From Chlamydomonas sphaeroides (Eukaryota; Chlorophyta; Chlorophyceae; Chlamydomonadales; Chlamydomonadaceae): a stretch of DNA of 58,337 bases. Below are positions 35,801-45,503 of this stretch, piece after piece. The stretch is from assembly GCA_001662425.1 (NCBI GenBank), contig BDDC01000433.1, forward strand, positions 1 to 58,337, written 5' to 3'. Within the stretch, counting starts at the first letter, position 1. Each line of letters opens with the position of its first letter. The position numbers and the translations under genes were made by a program. The notes beneath the pieces were generated by a model. The model searched no databases, had not been told where the DNA came from, and worked only from the letters and a program-made list of their open reading frames with translations.

Positions 35801-38322
35801 AGCGCTTGCGCTGCTGCTAGCCCGCTTACGCGCTCCGTGCCCGGCCCGCCGCTGCCCGCCTGCCCACAGGACCAGCACAACAGCGTGGCCCGCTTCCTGG
35901 AGGCCAAGGGCATGGTCAGCACCGCGCTGCAGGTGGCCACCGACAACGACTACAAGTGAGTGCTGCGGCAGTTGCAACGGCTACATGCCGCTCTAGCACC
36001 TGCGGGACGGCGCTGCGTGGGCTCGCGGGACCCGAGCCCCGCTTGACGGCACGGCCGTGGCGCACACCGAGGCCCCCTTGCAGCCGCAGCTGGCTCGAGC
36101 CGTGCCGTGCCGCGCTGTGCTGTGCCCAGCAGCTGACATGTGGTGCTGTGCCGTGCTGTGCCTAGGTTCGACCTGGCGGTGCAGCTGGGCGACCTGGACG
36201 TGGCGCAGGACATCGCCTCGCAGCTGGACAGCATGCCGCGCTGGAAGCAGCTGGGCGAGATGGCGCTCACCGCGGGTGCGTGCGGCAGGGGGTCCTAACC
36301 CGCTCCCTTGACCCCCGAGCCCCGGCAACTGCCGCCCCTCGGCACGCCCCGCCCTGTCCCTCTTGTCCGAGCATCTAAGGACGATATGCAAGTCTGCTGC
36401 CTGTGGCTCACTACCCCTGGTAGCGTAACCCGTGGTGCAACAAACCTGCCCACCCGCGCGGCTCCCACACCGCAGGCAAGCTGGCCCTGGCGGCCGAGTG
36501 CCTCACGCGCGCGTCGGACTTCTCGGGCCTGCTCATGCTCGCCGCGGCGCGCGGCGACCGGGCGGGCATGGACGCGGTGTCCTCCGCCGCCGCGGCGGGC
36601 GGCAAGACCAACGTTGCCTTCCTGGCGTCCTTCCTGCTGGGCCGCCAGGAGGAATGCCTCAACCTGCTGCTGGAGGCCAACAGGTGCGCGGGCAGGGCTC
36701 CTGCTTTGCGCTAGCTAGGCCAAGGCTTGGCAAAGTCGAGGAGAGCTGGGCGTGCCGTCCGTCGCAGTCGCTCGCGGCAGCGGGGCAGGGCGTGTGAAGA
36801 GGAACACTGCATCGGCGCGTGAGCTGCATCCGGATCCGTGTCACTGCAGGTTCCCCGAGGCCGCCTTCTTCGCCCGCACCTATCTGCCATCCGCCATCTC
36901 GCCCGCGCTCGCGCGCTGGAAGACCGACCTCGCAACCATCAACCCCAAGGTACGGCACGGCGGCACCGCGCCTCGGCCGCGGGAATCTTTCACCTTCCAG
37001 CATGGGCTGTCATGTCTAGCGCTACCGCCCTCGTGCATGTCGTGACGCCCGGCTGTTCTTCTTCACCCGTCTCCACACACGGACTCAACACTGGGACACA
37101 CGGGCCCTTGCCTGCCCGCTGCAGGCCGCTGAGGCGCTTGCAGACCCGGCCGCCTACCCCAACCTCTTCCCGCACCTCGAGGAGGCCCTGCGCGCGGAGA
37201 AGCTCCTAGGTGAGCCCGCCCGGCCCCTGCGGACACGGCGCGCGCCCCTGGGCCGACGTCTCGGCCGGGGTCCCCTTGCTGTGTCCGACCCGAACTACGC
37301 TGCAGTGCACGGATCAAAGGCTTAATATTTAATCAACCTCTGGATGACCATCGCCATGTCGTACCGTATGCTATGAGAAACCCATTCCCTTGACCACCTC
37401 GTCATGTCGTCCGCAGCGGAGCACCGCGCGGCGGCTGTGCCCGCCGAGCAGTACCTGGAGGTCGCGGCCGCCACCGCCTCGGCCATGGACGGCGGGCTGG
37501 AGGGCCTGTTGGAGCGGCTGGGTGGGCTGGGCATTGCGGACGAGGATGACGCCGAGGAGGCCGACACGGCGCACGGCGAGTCTGCGACTGGCGGCGCGGT
37601 GGAGGACGACGAGGAGGAGATGCACGAGGCGGAGGCTGAGCCGGAACCCGAGCCGCAGCACGAGGAGGAGGAGGAGATGGATGTGGTGGGTTACAGAGGG
37701 TATGGGGCGTGGGACTGCTGGCCGTGGCGTGCGCGACACAGGGCACGGTTGCGTGCATGCTTAAGCGGAGAAGACTCGGAGCGTAGGCTTCTCACCCATT
37801 CTTATGCAAGCACCCGCTTGCGTCCCCCTCGGGTCTGTTGCACGCGTCCGTGCTTAATCACTCCCTTCCGCACCCTCCCTTGCCTACAGTCTCCTCCGTC
37901 GCCGCCGCCGCCCGCGCCCGCGCCGCCGCCCGTGTTTGCGCCGGAGTCCCCGCCGCCCGCGCCCGCACCGCCCGCGCCGGCGCCGGCGGCCGAGGCGCCC
38001 GCGGAGGAGGACGAGGACGAGGACCCCTTCGGTGAGTCCTCAGTTGTCTGGTAGTTACTCGACCGGTCAAGCGACCGTCGCCCTTGGCCCTGCGCTCATG
38101 TTTGCGCAGCTTGCTGCCTTGTCGCCGTGTTCCGGGAGCATGTTGCATCGCGGCTAGCTGTATGCTTCTCGTGACAGCTCGCGTGCTGTGGCTGGTTGGC
38201 CGTGCACAGGTGACGCCGAGGGCGGCGAGGCCGAGGTGGACGGCGCCGCGGCGGCTGGCGAGGACATGGACGACGACTGGGGCCTCGATGCGGACGGGGA
38301 CGGGGACGGTGATGCCGTGTAA
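29805..38322 (+). CDS. COPB2: Coatomer beta-prime subunit (WD40 + alpha-solenoid)
   Basis: Complete gene in 28 exons, all phases consistent, 981 residues. Exon starts: 29805, 30129, 30823, 31160, 31378, 31588, 31885, 32292, 32559, 32782, 33080, 33216, 33453, 33746, 34034, 34258, 34667, 34916, 35195, 35519, 35870, 36166, 36476, 36850, 37125, 37417, 37890, 38210. It follows eukaryotic COPB2 almost block for block: DRVKGVDVHPTEPW at the N-terminus, LPVRAAKFVARKQWVITG, FEAHTDYIRCI, ILTSSDDMLIKLWDWE, VFEGHSHYVMQ, ASASLDRTIK, FHPELPII, GRFVVVCGDGEY, YAIRESG, then the solenoid with GKTNVAFLASFLLG and FFARTYLPS. It is a core COPI coat component that binds dilysine cargo tails at the Golgi in retrograde transport. 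The C-terminal tail is longer than in animals, highly acidic with a proline-rich run, and ends GDAV. Confidence 0.97.
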
Positions 38323-38618
38323 GGGGGCCAGGTGTGACCATAGGCGCTCGGGGTGAGAGCGCATGAGGGGCGAAGGTGGGCAGCCGGTTGGGAAGGGTAG
38401 GGCGCGCGTGTGGGCTGGCTGGCTGGAGGACGGCGGGCGACTGCCCGCGGTCGACCTTAGGGAGCATGCGAGTGGTGGGTCGGGACGCCTGCGGGCGTCT
38501 GCATGCAGCTGGTACGGGCATGTAGCGAAGGGTAGCAGCGGTGCTGCTGTGATGGGACACATTTGGGTGGCCGCTGCGTGCGTGCCGTGGCGGCGACGGA
38601 GGGCCCAGCTCAAGCAGC

Positions 38619-38623
38619 TGTAA
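38619..38623 (+). terminator. TGTAA poly(A) signal, coatomer gene
   Basis: TGTAA lies about 297 bases after the COPB2 TAA at 38320-38322. It is the first copy on the coding strand after the stop. Confidence 0.55.
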
Positions 38624-39288
38624 CTCGGAATTGGACAGAGAAGGGTCGCGGAATCGACTGGCAAATGCAGGGATTGGGGACGAGGCGGCCCATCCGGCCA
38701 AGTGCCGGGTGCGCGGTCCACGTACGGTAGTCCTACCCACCCAGCCACACCATTTGGTGGGTCTAAAGTCAAAAGTCGTACCATTTGCATGGTAAGACTT
38801 ACTGAAGTGACGCAGGGACGCAGCTTGTGTGGCCCCGCACAACCACCGCCAGGATGCAGGGGGGGCCACTAATCAGCCGCTCGCTGTGTGCGGCAAGCAG
38901 TGATGCGGCCAAAGCGGTTGGCTCGCCCCTTGAAGGGCACGAGCCGTTCGACTGGGGCACCAAGGTAGCACATGTACGAAATATCCACTTCGGTGCAACA
39001 GTTAGTGGGAGTGCGGCTGACGCCCAGCACGCAGAGGCAGACGTCGACTGGCGACGTCGCTGTGTACCCAGACGAAGTGGGAGGAGCGGCAGAAGCTCAG
39101 GTCTAAGTTTGTTGCGTACGGTGGAGTGGCAATCCGGCACTACGCAATTAGCAGCTCAACCGGGTGGGGTGGGGTGTGAGGCAGGTGGCCGAGCAAGTTG
39201 CCGTGCATGCCGAACGCACCTCTGTCGGCCTGTGTACGCGTGATACGCATACGGCTCTTGCATATCCATCTGCCTTCAAAGTTCACTT
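38624..39288. other. Intergenic up to the transposon's left end
   Basis: Open frames cover both strands (+ 38827-39243 and - 38799-39140), but neither has recognisable motifs. If the transposon reaches further left than the 39289 boundary inferred from the deleted copy, part of this DNA could belong to it. Confidence 0.4.
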
Positions 39289-39636
39289 GTAAGCTTGAAA
39301 TTCAAGCCTCTCTCGTGTCAGTGCACGGTGCACCGCCGCAGCACAAATTCAGCTCGCGCGGCCGGCGGAGGGTCTGCGCCGCCGGCCGCGAGGGCCTCGG
39401 TAGATGTAGGAGGAGTTGACAAGGGGGATCCCGGCTGCGGTAAGTGCTCATGCACCCAGAATCTGAGTGGCAACGCTCTGGCTCCATGGCTTCACACTGG
39501 CAACCTTGTCGCCCTCCCCATGCCACGCAGGGACTGTGAAGACAAGCTGGCAGGCTGTCGCGGGCGACTGCATTTTGCCGGGTTTCCATGACGCGGTTTC
39601 GGGCGCGGTGTGGCCGGGGTTCGGGTCTCGGCGGCA

Positions 39637-40943
39637 GAGCTGAAGGATCTGTTCCTGTGCGGGGTGGACCCAGGCGTGGGCGGGGACCTACTGGACCTGC
39701 GCCAAGGGCTTCCCGCACGTGCCCCGCTTCACCGGCCACTCGCTGCAGGCTGCTGGTTGCAGGGCGCTGGATCATCCCGGGAAGAGGCACCGGAAACGGC
39801 GTCGGCGGCGTCGGCGTCGGCACGGCAGCGGGTCGCGTGGCCATCACGCCAGCGGCGGCTGCAGAGGCGACCGGTTCTGCGCCGCCACCCGCCGCCGCCG
39901 CCGGCAACGCGCCTGCTTCTCGCGCTGCTCAGGNNNNNNNNNNNNNNNNNNNNNNNNNNNNNNNNNNNNNNNNNNNNNNNNNNNNNNNNNNNNNNNNNNN
40001 NNNNNNNNNNNNNNNNNNNNNNNNNNNNNNNNNNNNNNNNNNNNNNNNNNNNNNNNNNNNNNNNNNNNNNNNNNNNNNNNNNNNNNNNNNNNNNNNNNNN
40101 NNNNNNNNNNNNNNNNNNNNNNNNNNNNNNNNNNNNNNNNNNNNNNNNNNNNNNNNNNNNNNNNNNNNNNNNNNNNNNNNNNNNNNNNNNNNNNNNNNNN
40201 NNNNNNNNNNNNNNNNNNNNNNNNNNNNNNNNNNNNNNNNNNNNNNNNNNNNNNNNNNNNNNNNNNNNNNNNNNNNNNNNNNNNNNNNNNNNNNNNNNNN
40301 NNNNNNNNNNNNNNNNNNNNNNNNNNNNNNNNNNNNNNNNNNNNNNNNNNNNNNNNNNNNNNNNNNNNNNNNNNNNNNNNNNNNNNNNNNNNNTCACAAG
40401 GCGCGGCTGCGGCACCTGTTCCGTGGCTGGGGCGGCCTGGGCGTGCAGGACCTCCTGGCCCTCTACTTCGACCCCCGTCAGCGCAAGAAGCGGCTCGAGG
40501 TGTACATCCGCAAGCAGCGGGTGCTGCACCGCGAAGCCGTGCGGCTGACTGGCGGGCGGCCCAAGGACGAGGTGGTGGTTGGCTGGGGATGCGGCAGCGC
40601 CGGGTGGAACTCGGCGATAAGCCGCCAGGGCCAGCCGCCTCGCAAGAAGGTCGTTCGGCTGCTGCGCGAGCGGTATGCGCGGCACGTGGTCATCATCAAC
40701 GAGTGCCGCACCTAGCAGGTACGAAGGGTGTTGGGTAGGTGGGCGGTGGCGTGTAAAGTGCATGTCTGCTAGAAAGGGAGCATGAGGTGCTTGCTCGAAG
40801 TCTCATGGAGCGTGCGTGCGTGGCCCCTGCCCTACGCCCTAGGTCCGCAACAACTGCGCTGGGGCCGGCTGCATGCGGAGATGTTAACTGAGGCGCGGCG
40901 TGCGCATGGCGTGCAAGTCTGCCAAGGCTGCGGCACGACATGA
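39637..40943 (+). pseudogene. Decayed Fanzor (TnpB-family RNA-guided nuclease homologue)
   Basis: Motifs appear in the order expected for Fanzor/TnpB. LFLCGVDPGV has the RuvC-I Asp at 39667-39669. After the gap come DLLALYFDPRQRKKRLEVYI and VVVGWGCGSAGW, then VVIINECRT with the RuvC-II Glu at 40701-40703 (usual form DEYRTSxxC). At 40911-40940 lies VQVCQGCGTT, half of a zinc ribbon (CxxC at 40920-40931). Decay is plain: TAG at 40713-40715 sits where the Ser of RTS(Q) belongs, directly before CAG and a GTACGA splice donor, and TGA at 40941-40943 sits where the ribbon's GTTWNRD Trp belongs. The RuvC-III RD is unreadable, and the frame after DPG appears shifted. The upstream exons and first zinc-ribbon half were not located. 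Confidence 0.72.
39934..40393. other. Assembly gap (460 N)
   Basis: The unresolved run sits in the Fanzor coding region between RuvC-I and RuvC-II. Open frames that cross it are artefacts of translating N. The true gap length may differ from 460. Confidence 0.99.
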
Positions 40944-41140
40944 AATGAGTGTCGCGGGGTTATGGGTGGTTGTCTGGGCGGCCGGGTGAAAGGGTAACTA
41001 TCACTAGCACGCAGCGGAACTGCGCGGTAATGACACAGGCAGCAGCGTAACAGCACGCTCCTGCCCATCCCCCATCTTAACATGCTGCTGCTGCTGTGCC
41101 TCCAGCTGCTCGGGGCTGAGCGCCCGGCCTGCTTCCGCCC

Positions 41141-41478
41141 TGGCGGCGGCGATGGGCCGGGCGGCGACGGGCCGGGCGGCGGAGGCGGAGGGGATGGTAG
41201 CGGCCGCCGCAAGCAAGCGGCCGCGACACAGCGAGAGCGGCAGCGGCGGCGGCGTGCGTTAGCGGCGGCGTGCGTGCGTTAGGAGATATGGTCCTGCCGT
41301 GGAGGCAGTTCGGGCGGCAAAATTCGGCCCGTGGGGTGAGCGAGGGCACGGATGTTGGTGTGCTCGAGACCCCTGAAATAGTCCCGGGCCGGCTACAACC
41401 GCATCATAACCGACTGTTTGCGTCTGGTCTGGGTGGCCTCATTTTGGGGCGAGCCATGCACCCATGCGCAGCTGGGAC
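41141..41478 (+). repeat. Conserved GC-rich right end; candidate guide-RNA region
   Basis: This block, just 3' of the Fanzor remnant, is kept in the deleted inverted copy at 22.1-22.4 kb. It begins with GGGCCGGGCGGC repeats, passes a GCGGCCGCCGC / GCGGCCGCG self-complementary stretch, and ends at the element boundary. TnpB and Fanzor elements place the omega RNA across the nuclease 3' end and right end, so this is the expected site. That RNA is made here is inference only. Confidence 0.5.
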
Positions 41479-42965
41479 ATTGACTTTAATGGGACATTAT
41501 CGGAACATTGACAAGAGTGCCCCTCCGCCCCCTGGTCCTTTATCTATGGCTGCCGGCCACCCCCACCTTTCTGGTCAGCTCAAGTATCAAGGCGTTAAAG
41601 CGCAGGCACCCACCGTCCTACCGACTCGCCATGCGTCGAAGTGCCAGCACTCGTCTGGGGCGCGATCCCTGGCCCCTTCACACGGACATGGCCGGGGCGC
41701 GCTTGCGTGCGATCAATATGGCAGGCCCCCCGCCCCCCGGCCTCAAGCTAGCTCAATTACGCCTACGGCTGCCATCGCAACAGCCGCCGCCCTGCCAGCC
41801 AGGCACGGCCAGCTTTCTTGATTGAATTGAGTGGGCTTTCACCATAGCCTCCAACGTTCTGGTTTTTGGAGAGGCAATCAATCCGTGCTGGAAACCAGGT
41901 GCAACCTTGGGGAGTTGCAGCAGCTTGCAACGGTACTGACCGGTGAGCGAGGTACTTTCCCTTTTCTGGTACCCCGCGCACCGGTCAGTAGCAGTGTGGC
42001 GGTGTGGCGTGGGTCATGTGTGCTGGGACTTGTGCTGTGAGGCCTCTGGCGCGGTGCCCCATCTCGTCTCCGCGCACAACCGGGAGCGAGCCTGTCAATC
42101 GTGGCAGGACCAGGGTGGTCTCCGAAATGGCTGCTCGGCCAAGCGCGGGTCGTCGTACCTGGGTACGCATGCCCGTGCAAAGGAAACGTGGCAGGTCGGG
42201 CGTCCGTACCCAGAAGCCCAGATGCGTACTTCAGCAAGCGTTAGACTACGAACACGGGCTGGATGCCAGACACCTTGCATGCAACGCACACCGAAAGTAA
42301 TCACGGCCGAGCGAGACGGGCTGCGCGACTCACCGTCCCCGGCCCCTTATCGGAAGGCGCCGAAACCTCCGAAACTCGCGTTGCAGCGTTATGCGCAGTT
42401 TCGCTTTTGGGACATGTGTTCGTCACGGAGGCCTCGCTGGCCTGACGCAGAGCTTAGCATTATTGTGACAGGCTACCAGCGCGTAATATATCGTTGCAAT
42501 TGAATGTTGGGTTTCAAGTTGACACAGGGAAAGAGAACGGAGCGCGGCGCGGCGCGGATGGGCGCGGCGCGCCGTGGAGGCTCTAATCGCTCATAACGTC
42601 TCCTAATACCGTCTGTGTGTATGTTACAGTAAGCTCAACGCGAAGTGCGTCCTGGCGCTGGTTACGCTAGTTCGCAAAAGGCCAGCAGCCCAGTGAGTCT
42701 GTCAGAAACGCTGTGCTAGGGCCCCATTGGTTCTCGCCAGTAACAGATCGTCACATACAGGCGTACTTCGCATCATATAGAGGAAAAGCGACTGAACTGC
42801 GCACACGAAGCCAGAACCGTTGCCGGGGAAAGAATTCCGTCAACTCTCGCTGCAGTCTTACTTGACGTGTAGCAGATGGCAAAGAAATGCATCCGCGGAC
42901 ATTTGTAGAGAACCGCAGCAGTTGCCCGTGCTTTCGAACCTCACAAGCTGACAGCAAAGACAAAT
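41479..42965. other. Intergenic; old repeats, no gene seen
   Basis: The stretch holds the second copy of the 58-bp repeat (41682-41740) and a 14-base sequence, GTTTCAAGTTGACA, at 42511-42524 that also occurs at 22412-22425 in the transposon copy. A GGCGCGGCGCGG run lies near 42545. The last few hundred bases are probably the promoter of the 42966 gene. Open frames are unsupported. Confidence 0.5.
41682..41740 (+). repeat. Dispersed ~58-bp repeat, copy 2
   Basis: Same orientation as 1301-1358, about 80% identical by eye (GACAT, GCCGG, CGCTTGCGTG, ATGGCAGG, then C-rich). It lies about 200 bp beyond the transposon boundary and is not part of the copy at 22 kb. Confidence 0.6.
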
Positions 42966-45453
42966 ATGATGCAAGACGACGACGCAGCACTCGCCTCCTT
43001 TCTCAGTGATATCTTTGGCGACAGCCCGGAGCTTGGCGCCGGCGAGAATGTGCACTTGTTGAACTCGCACAGCTCGGGCAGCTCTGCTCTGCCTATCCAT
43101 GGCATCACAACGGTGCGTGTGAAAAGCGAATCGGATTCTGTTCTCTGACTGACCCCCAGCTAACATAATTGCTTGCGTTTTGCAGCAGCACCCCGCTGAC
43201 CGCCGCTCCGCGACCCACCACGCGGCAGCCGAGCGGCTATTAACAGAACATGGCCTTCAGCGAGCGCTCTCCGCACCGCCGACGTCCGCGCCACAGTTTC
43301 ACGTGGCGCCATGGCCAGATGAGGGACCAGCGTCAGGCCCACCCCTAGTACCACACCTCCAGAGCTCCGACTGCAGGAGCGCCGCGCCAAACGCTCTTTC
43401 TCCGGCCGTCGACAGTGCGCATCCGCCGTATCCGCATCCGCATCCGCAGCGGCCGGCGCTCGCGCCGTGTGCTCCTGCAGCAGGCGATGCACCATCGCAG
43501 CAGCCCGCGGCACTGCACATGCTGCATGTGCATCGCCACGCCAAGCACCAGCAGCAAGCCCAGCAGCAGCACCACCACCACCAACAACCGTATGCACACC
43601 AGCACCAACATCCCCACCACCAGCCCCAGCTGCAGCCCCAGCCGCTCACCCCCCGCAAGCGCGCCGTCATGTGGTCCGCACCTGCGCACCCTGCTGGTGG
43701 CCCCGTGTGGCCGCTGCCGCCACCCCTCCCTCCACCAGCCCTAGCGCGCGGCACCTCCTGGAAGCGCAGCCGCATGTACCCTACCCTGCCGCCGCCGGAA
43801 GCCGCCGACAGCACGCCCGGCCTCCTACCTCCCGCCGGCGCCATTCCTTCGGACTCGTCCGCGCCGGCAGCGGCAGCGGCGCCGTCGGCGGCGTCAGCAC
43901 CAACGCCGTCCGCGGCGTCAGCGCCGACGTCACCGTCGGCTGGCTCGTGTACCACGGTCGTTCCGACGGTGGTGGCGGCGGCGGCAGCGACAGCTGCCGC
44001 CGCACCCCAAGCGCCGCCAGCCGTGACGACAGTGCCTGACTGGGCACCGGCGCCACAAACGACTTACCCGCTGCCTCAGCCAGCGATTGCGAGCCACTCA
44101 CCCTCGTCCCACGGACCTCTGCATCCAGCGCTGCCAAACCTCCACGCGCAGCATCCACATCCTCAGCAGCAGCAGCAGCAGATGCTGCACCCACATCCTC
44201 AGCAGCCATCGGAGCTTCCCCAGCAGCAGCACCGGCACCAGCAGCACCAGCACCAGCACCAGCAGGGCGCTGCGTCGACGCCGCCCCGCGCCCGGCCGCC
44301 GTACCGGCTCGTACCGTACCCTGCAGGCTATCCCTGGCCGCCGCACGGTTGGCCAACGCCGCCGTACGGATGGCCATCTCAGCAGCCACTGCAGTACAGC
44401 CCCGTCAAGTACGCGTATTCGCCGTACGGTGCCGTATCTCCAGGGTCGAATAGCGCGCCGCCGCCCGGTTACCCGCTGCACCCCGGCGCGGTTGTGCCGC
44501 GGCGGCGACGCGCCCTGCACTTTGACCCGGCGGCGGCGGCCGCCGCTGGTAGCCCGCGTGCCACCGCCTACGGTCTCGAGCCTCCGGGCACGGCGCCGGG
44601 CATAGTACCAGGTAAGGTTGCAGATTTGATATCTAAGGTTCCAGCAGTACCCCCCGCAGGGGCACATTTATGAGAAGTTGCCATTCAACCCTGCTGACAG
44701 ACACGTCCCCGCGGAAGCTGCGGACGGCCAGGTCTATGCCGGCGGCTGTCGCGGCCTCTTGGGCGGCGGCGGCGGCGGACTCCCCTTCCAGCGCCGGGCA
44801 CACCGCCCCCGGCTACGGCGGCGCGGCTCCGCCGGCTGCTCCCGTAGCGGCGGCAGCGCAGCAGTTGTCGGCTCCGCACCAGCTGGCGACGGCGGCGGCG
44901 CGCGCTGGACCTTTGCCGCCGGGGACATGGCGCAGCAACGGCGGTGATGGCCGCGTCTACGATTACGGTTACGATTACGGCTACGTCGGTGGTGCCCTGG
45001 GCGGTGGCGCCGTTGCCAGCGGTGGCGGTGCATCCCTCGGCGGCCACCCTGTGGACTGGACTGACGGTGGCGCCGCGAACCTCGGCGGCGGCGCTGTGGC
45101 CTTCAACGGCTCCGCCGCAGCCCTCGGCGGCGGCCCTGCAGCGGCCAACGGCGGCGCCGGCGGTAGCCACCCCCTAACGCTCGATGCCGCGGCCTGGCGG
45201 CCCCCGGGCGCCCAGCGGCCACGCAGCCCCAGAAGCGACCAGGGCGCATGGGGCATGGTGCCGCGGGGGCTGCGGGAGGCGCCGGCGGAGCCGCCGCCGC
45301 CACAACCGCTGTCGGCAGCCTTGGGCGCCCGGGCGCACAGCGCCGGCGGCCCCGTCAGCGCCGGTCGCGGCGGCAGCGGATGGGCGCCGGAGCTGCAGCC
45401 CTTCGACGGCCGCAGCGGCGCCGCCGCGATTGCGGCGGCGGCCGCCGCCCGGG

Positions 45454-45488
<35 letters not shown>
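42966..45488 (+). CDS. Unrecognised low-complexity protein, possible transcription regulator
   Basis: Three exons sum to an intact 786-residue frame: 42966-43112, 43186-44611, 44701-45488. TGTAA follows the TAG by about ten bases. Residues 1-49 are acidic and amphipathic (DDDAALASFLSDIFGDSPEL), like a short activation segment. Residues 50 to about 520 are rich in His, Gln, Pro and Ala, with HH/HQ runs, a basic TPRKRAVMW patch, WKRSRMY, tandem-like PHGWPTPPYGWPS and PRRRRALHF. The last third is Gly/Ala-rich with YDYGYDYGY and GGGAV repeats, and the protein ends in nine glutamines before the stop. No folded domain was recognised, so no function is assigned. The acidic start, basic patches and polyQ/polyH are common in nuclear regulators, which is inference. 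An in-frame second Met at codon 2 makes the start insecure by one codon. Confidence 0.7.
45457..45485 (+). repeat. CAG repeat encoding C-terminal polyglutamine
   Basis: About nine CAG codons run directly into TAG, so repeat-length change would only change the very C-terminus of the preceding gene's product. A shorter CAG run lies at about 44163-44181 in the same gene. Confidence 0.9.
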
Positions 45489-45498
45489 GCTCCGCTGC

Positions 45499-45503
45499 TG
45501 TAA
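45499..45503 (+). terminator. TGTAA poly(A) signal, low-complexity gene
   Basis: TGTAA lies ten bases past the TAG at 45486-45488. This would make an unusually short 3' UTR, but it supports the chosen frame and gene end. Confidence 0.5.

Larger units (their letters stand above)
39289..41478 (+). mobile_element. Fanzor-carrying transposon remnant (~2.2 kb)
   Basis: Bounds come from comparison with the deleted copy at 22071-22430. The left end (39289-39339) and the right end (41141-41478) are conserved there, and similarity stops after CAGCTGGGA at the right. Between the ends lies a decayed Fanzor gene. No DDE transposase, reverse transcriptase or helicase was seen, though 460 bases are missing. 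Size and content fit a small Fanzor or IS605-like element. Terminal inverted repeats and a target duplication were looked for and not found. Confidence 0.6.

Noticed and set aside
38799..39140. 113-codon minus-strand open frame left of the transposon
   Set aside because: No motif and no splice evidence; it could be a shadow frame or transposon debris.
39588..40763. Several 300+ residue open frames on both strands running through the N gap
   Set aside because: Their length comes from translating N as open. Only the 40394-40715 part of one frame has real motifs.
44612..44637. 26-nt intron joining exons 2 and 3 of the low-complexity gene
   Set aside because: Too short to splice. The acceptor at 44700, giving an 89-nt intron, keeps the same frame with a better pyrimidine tract.
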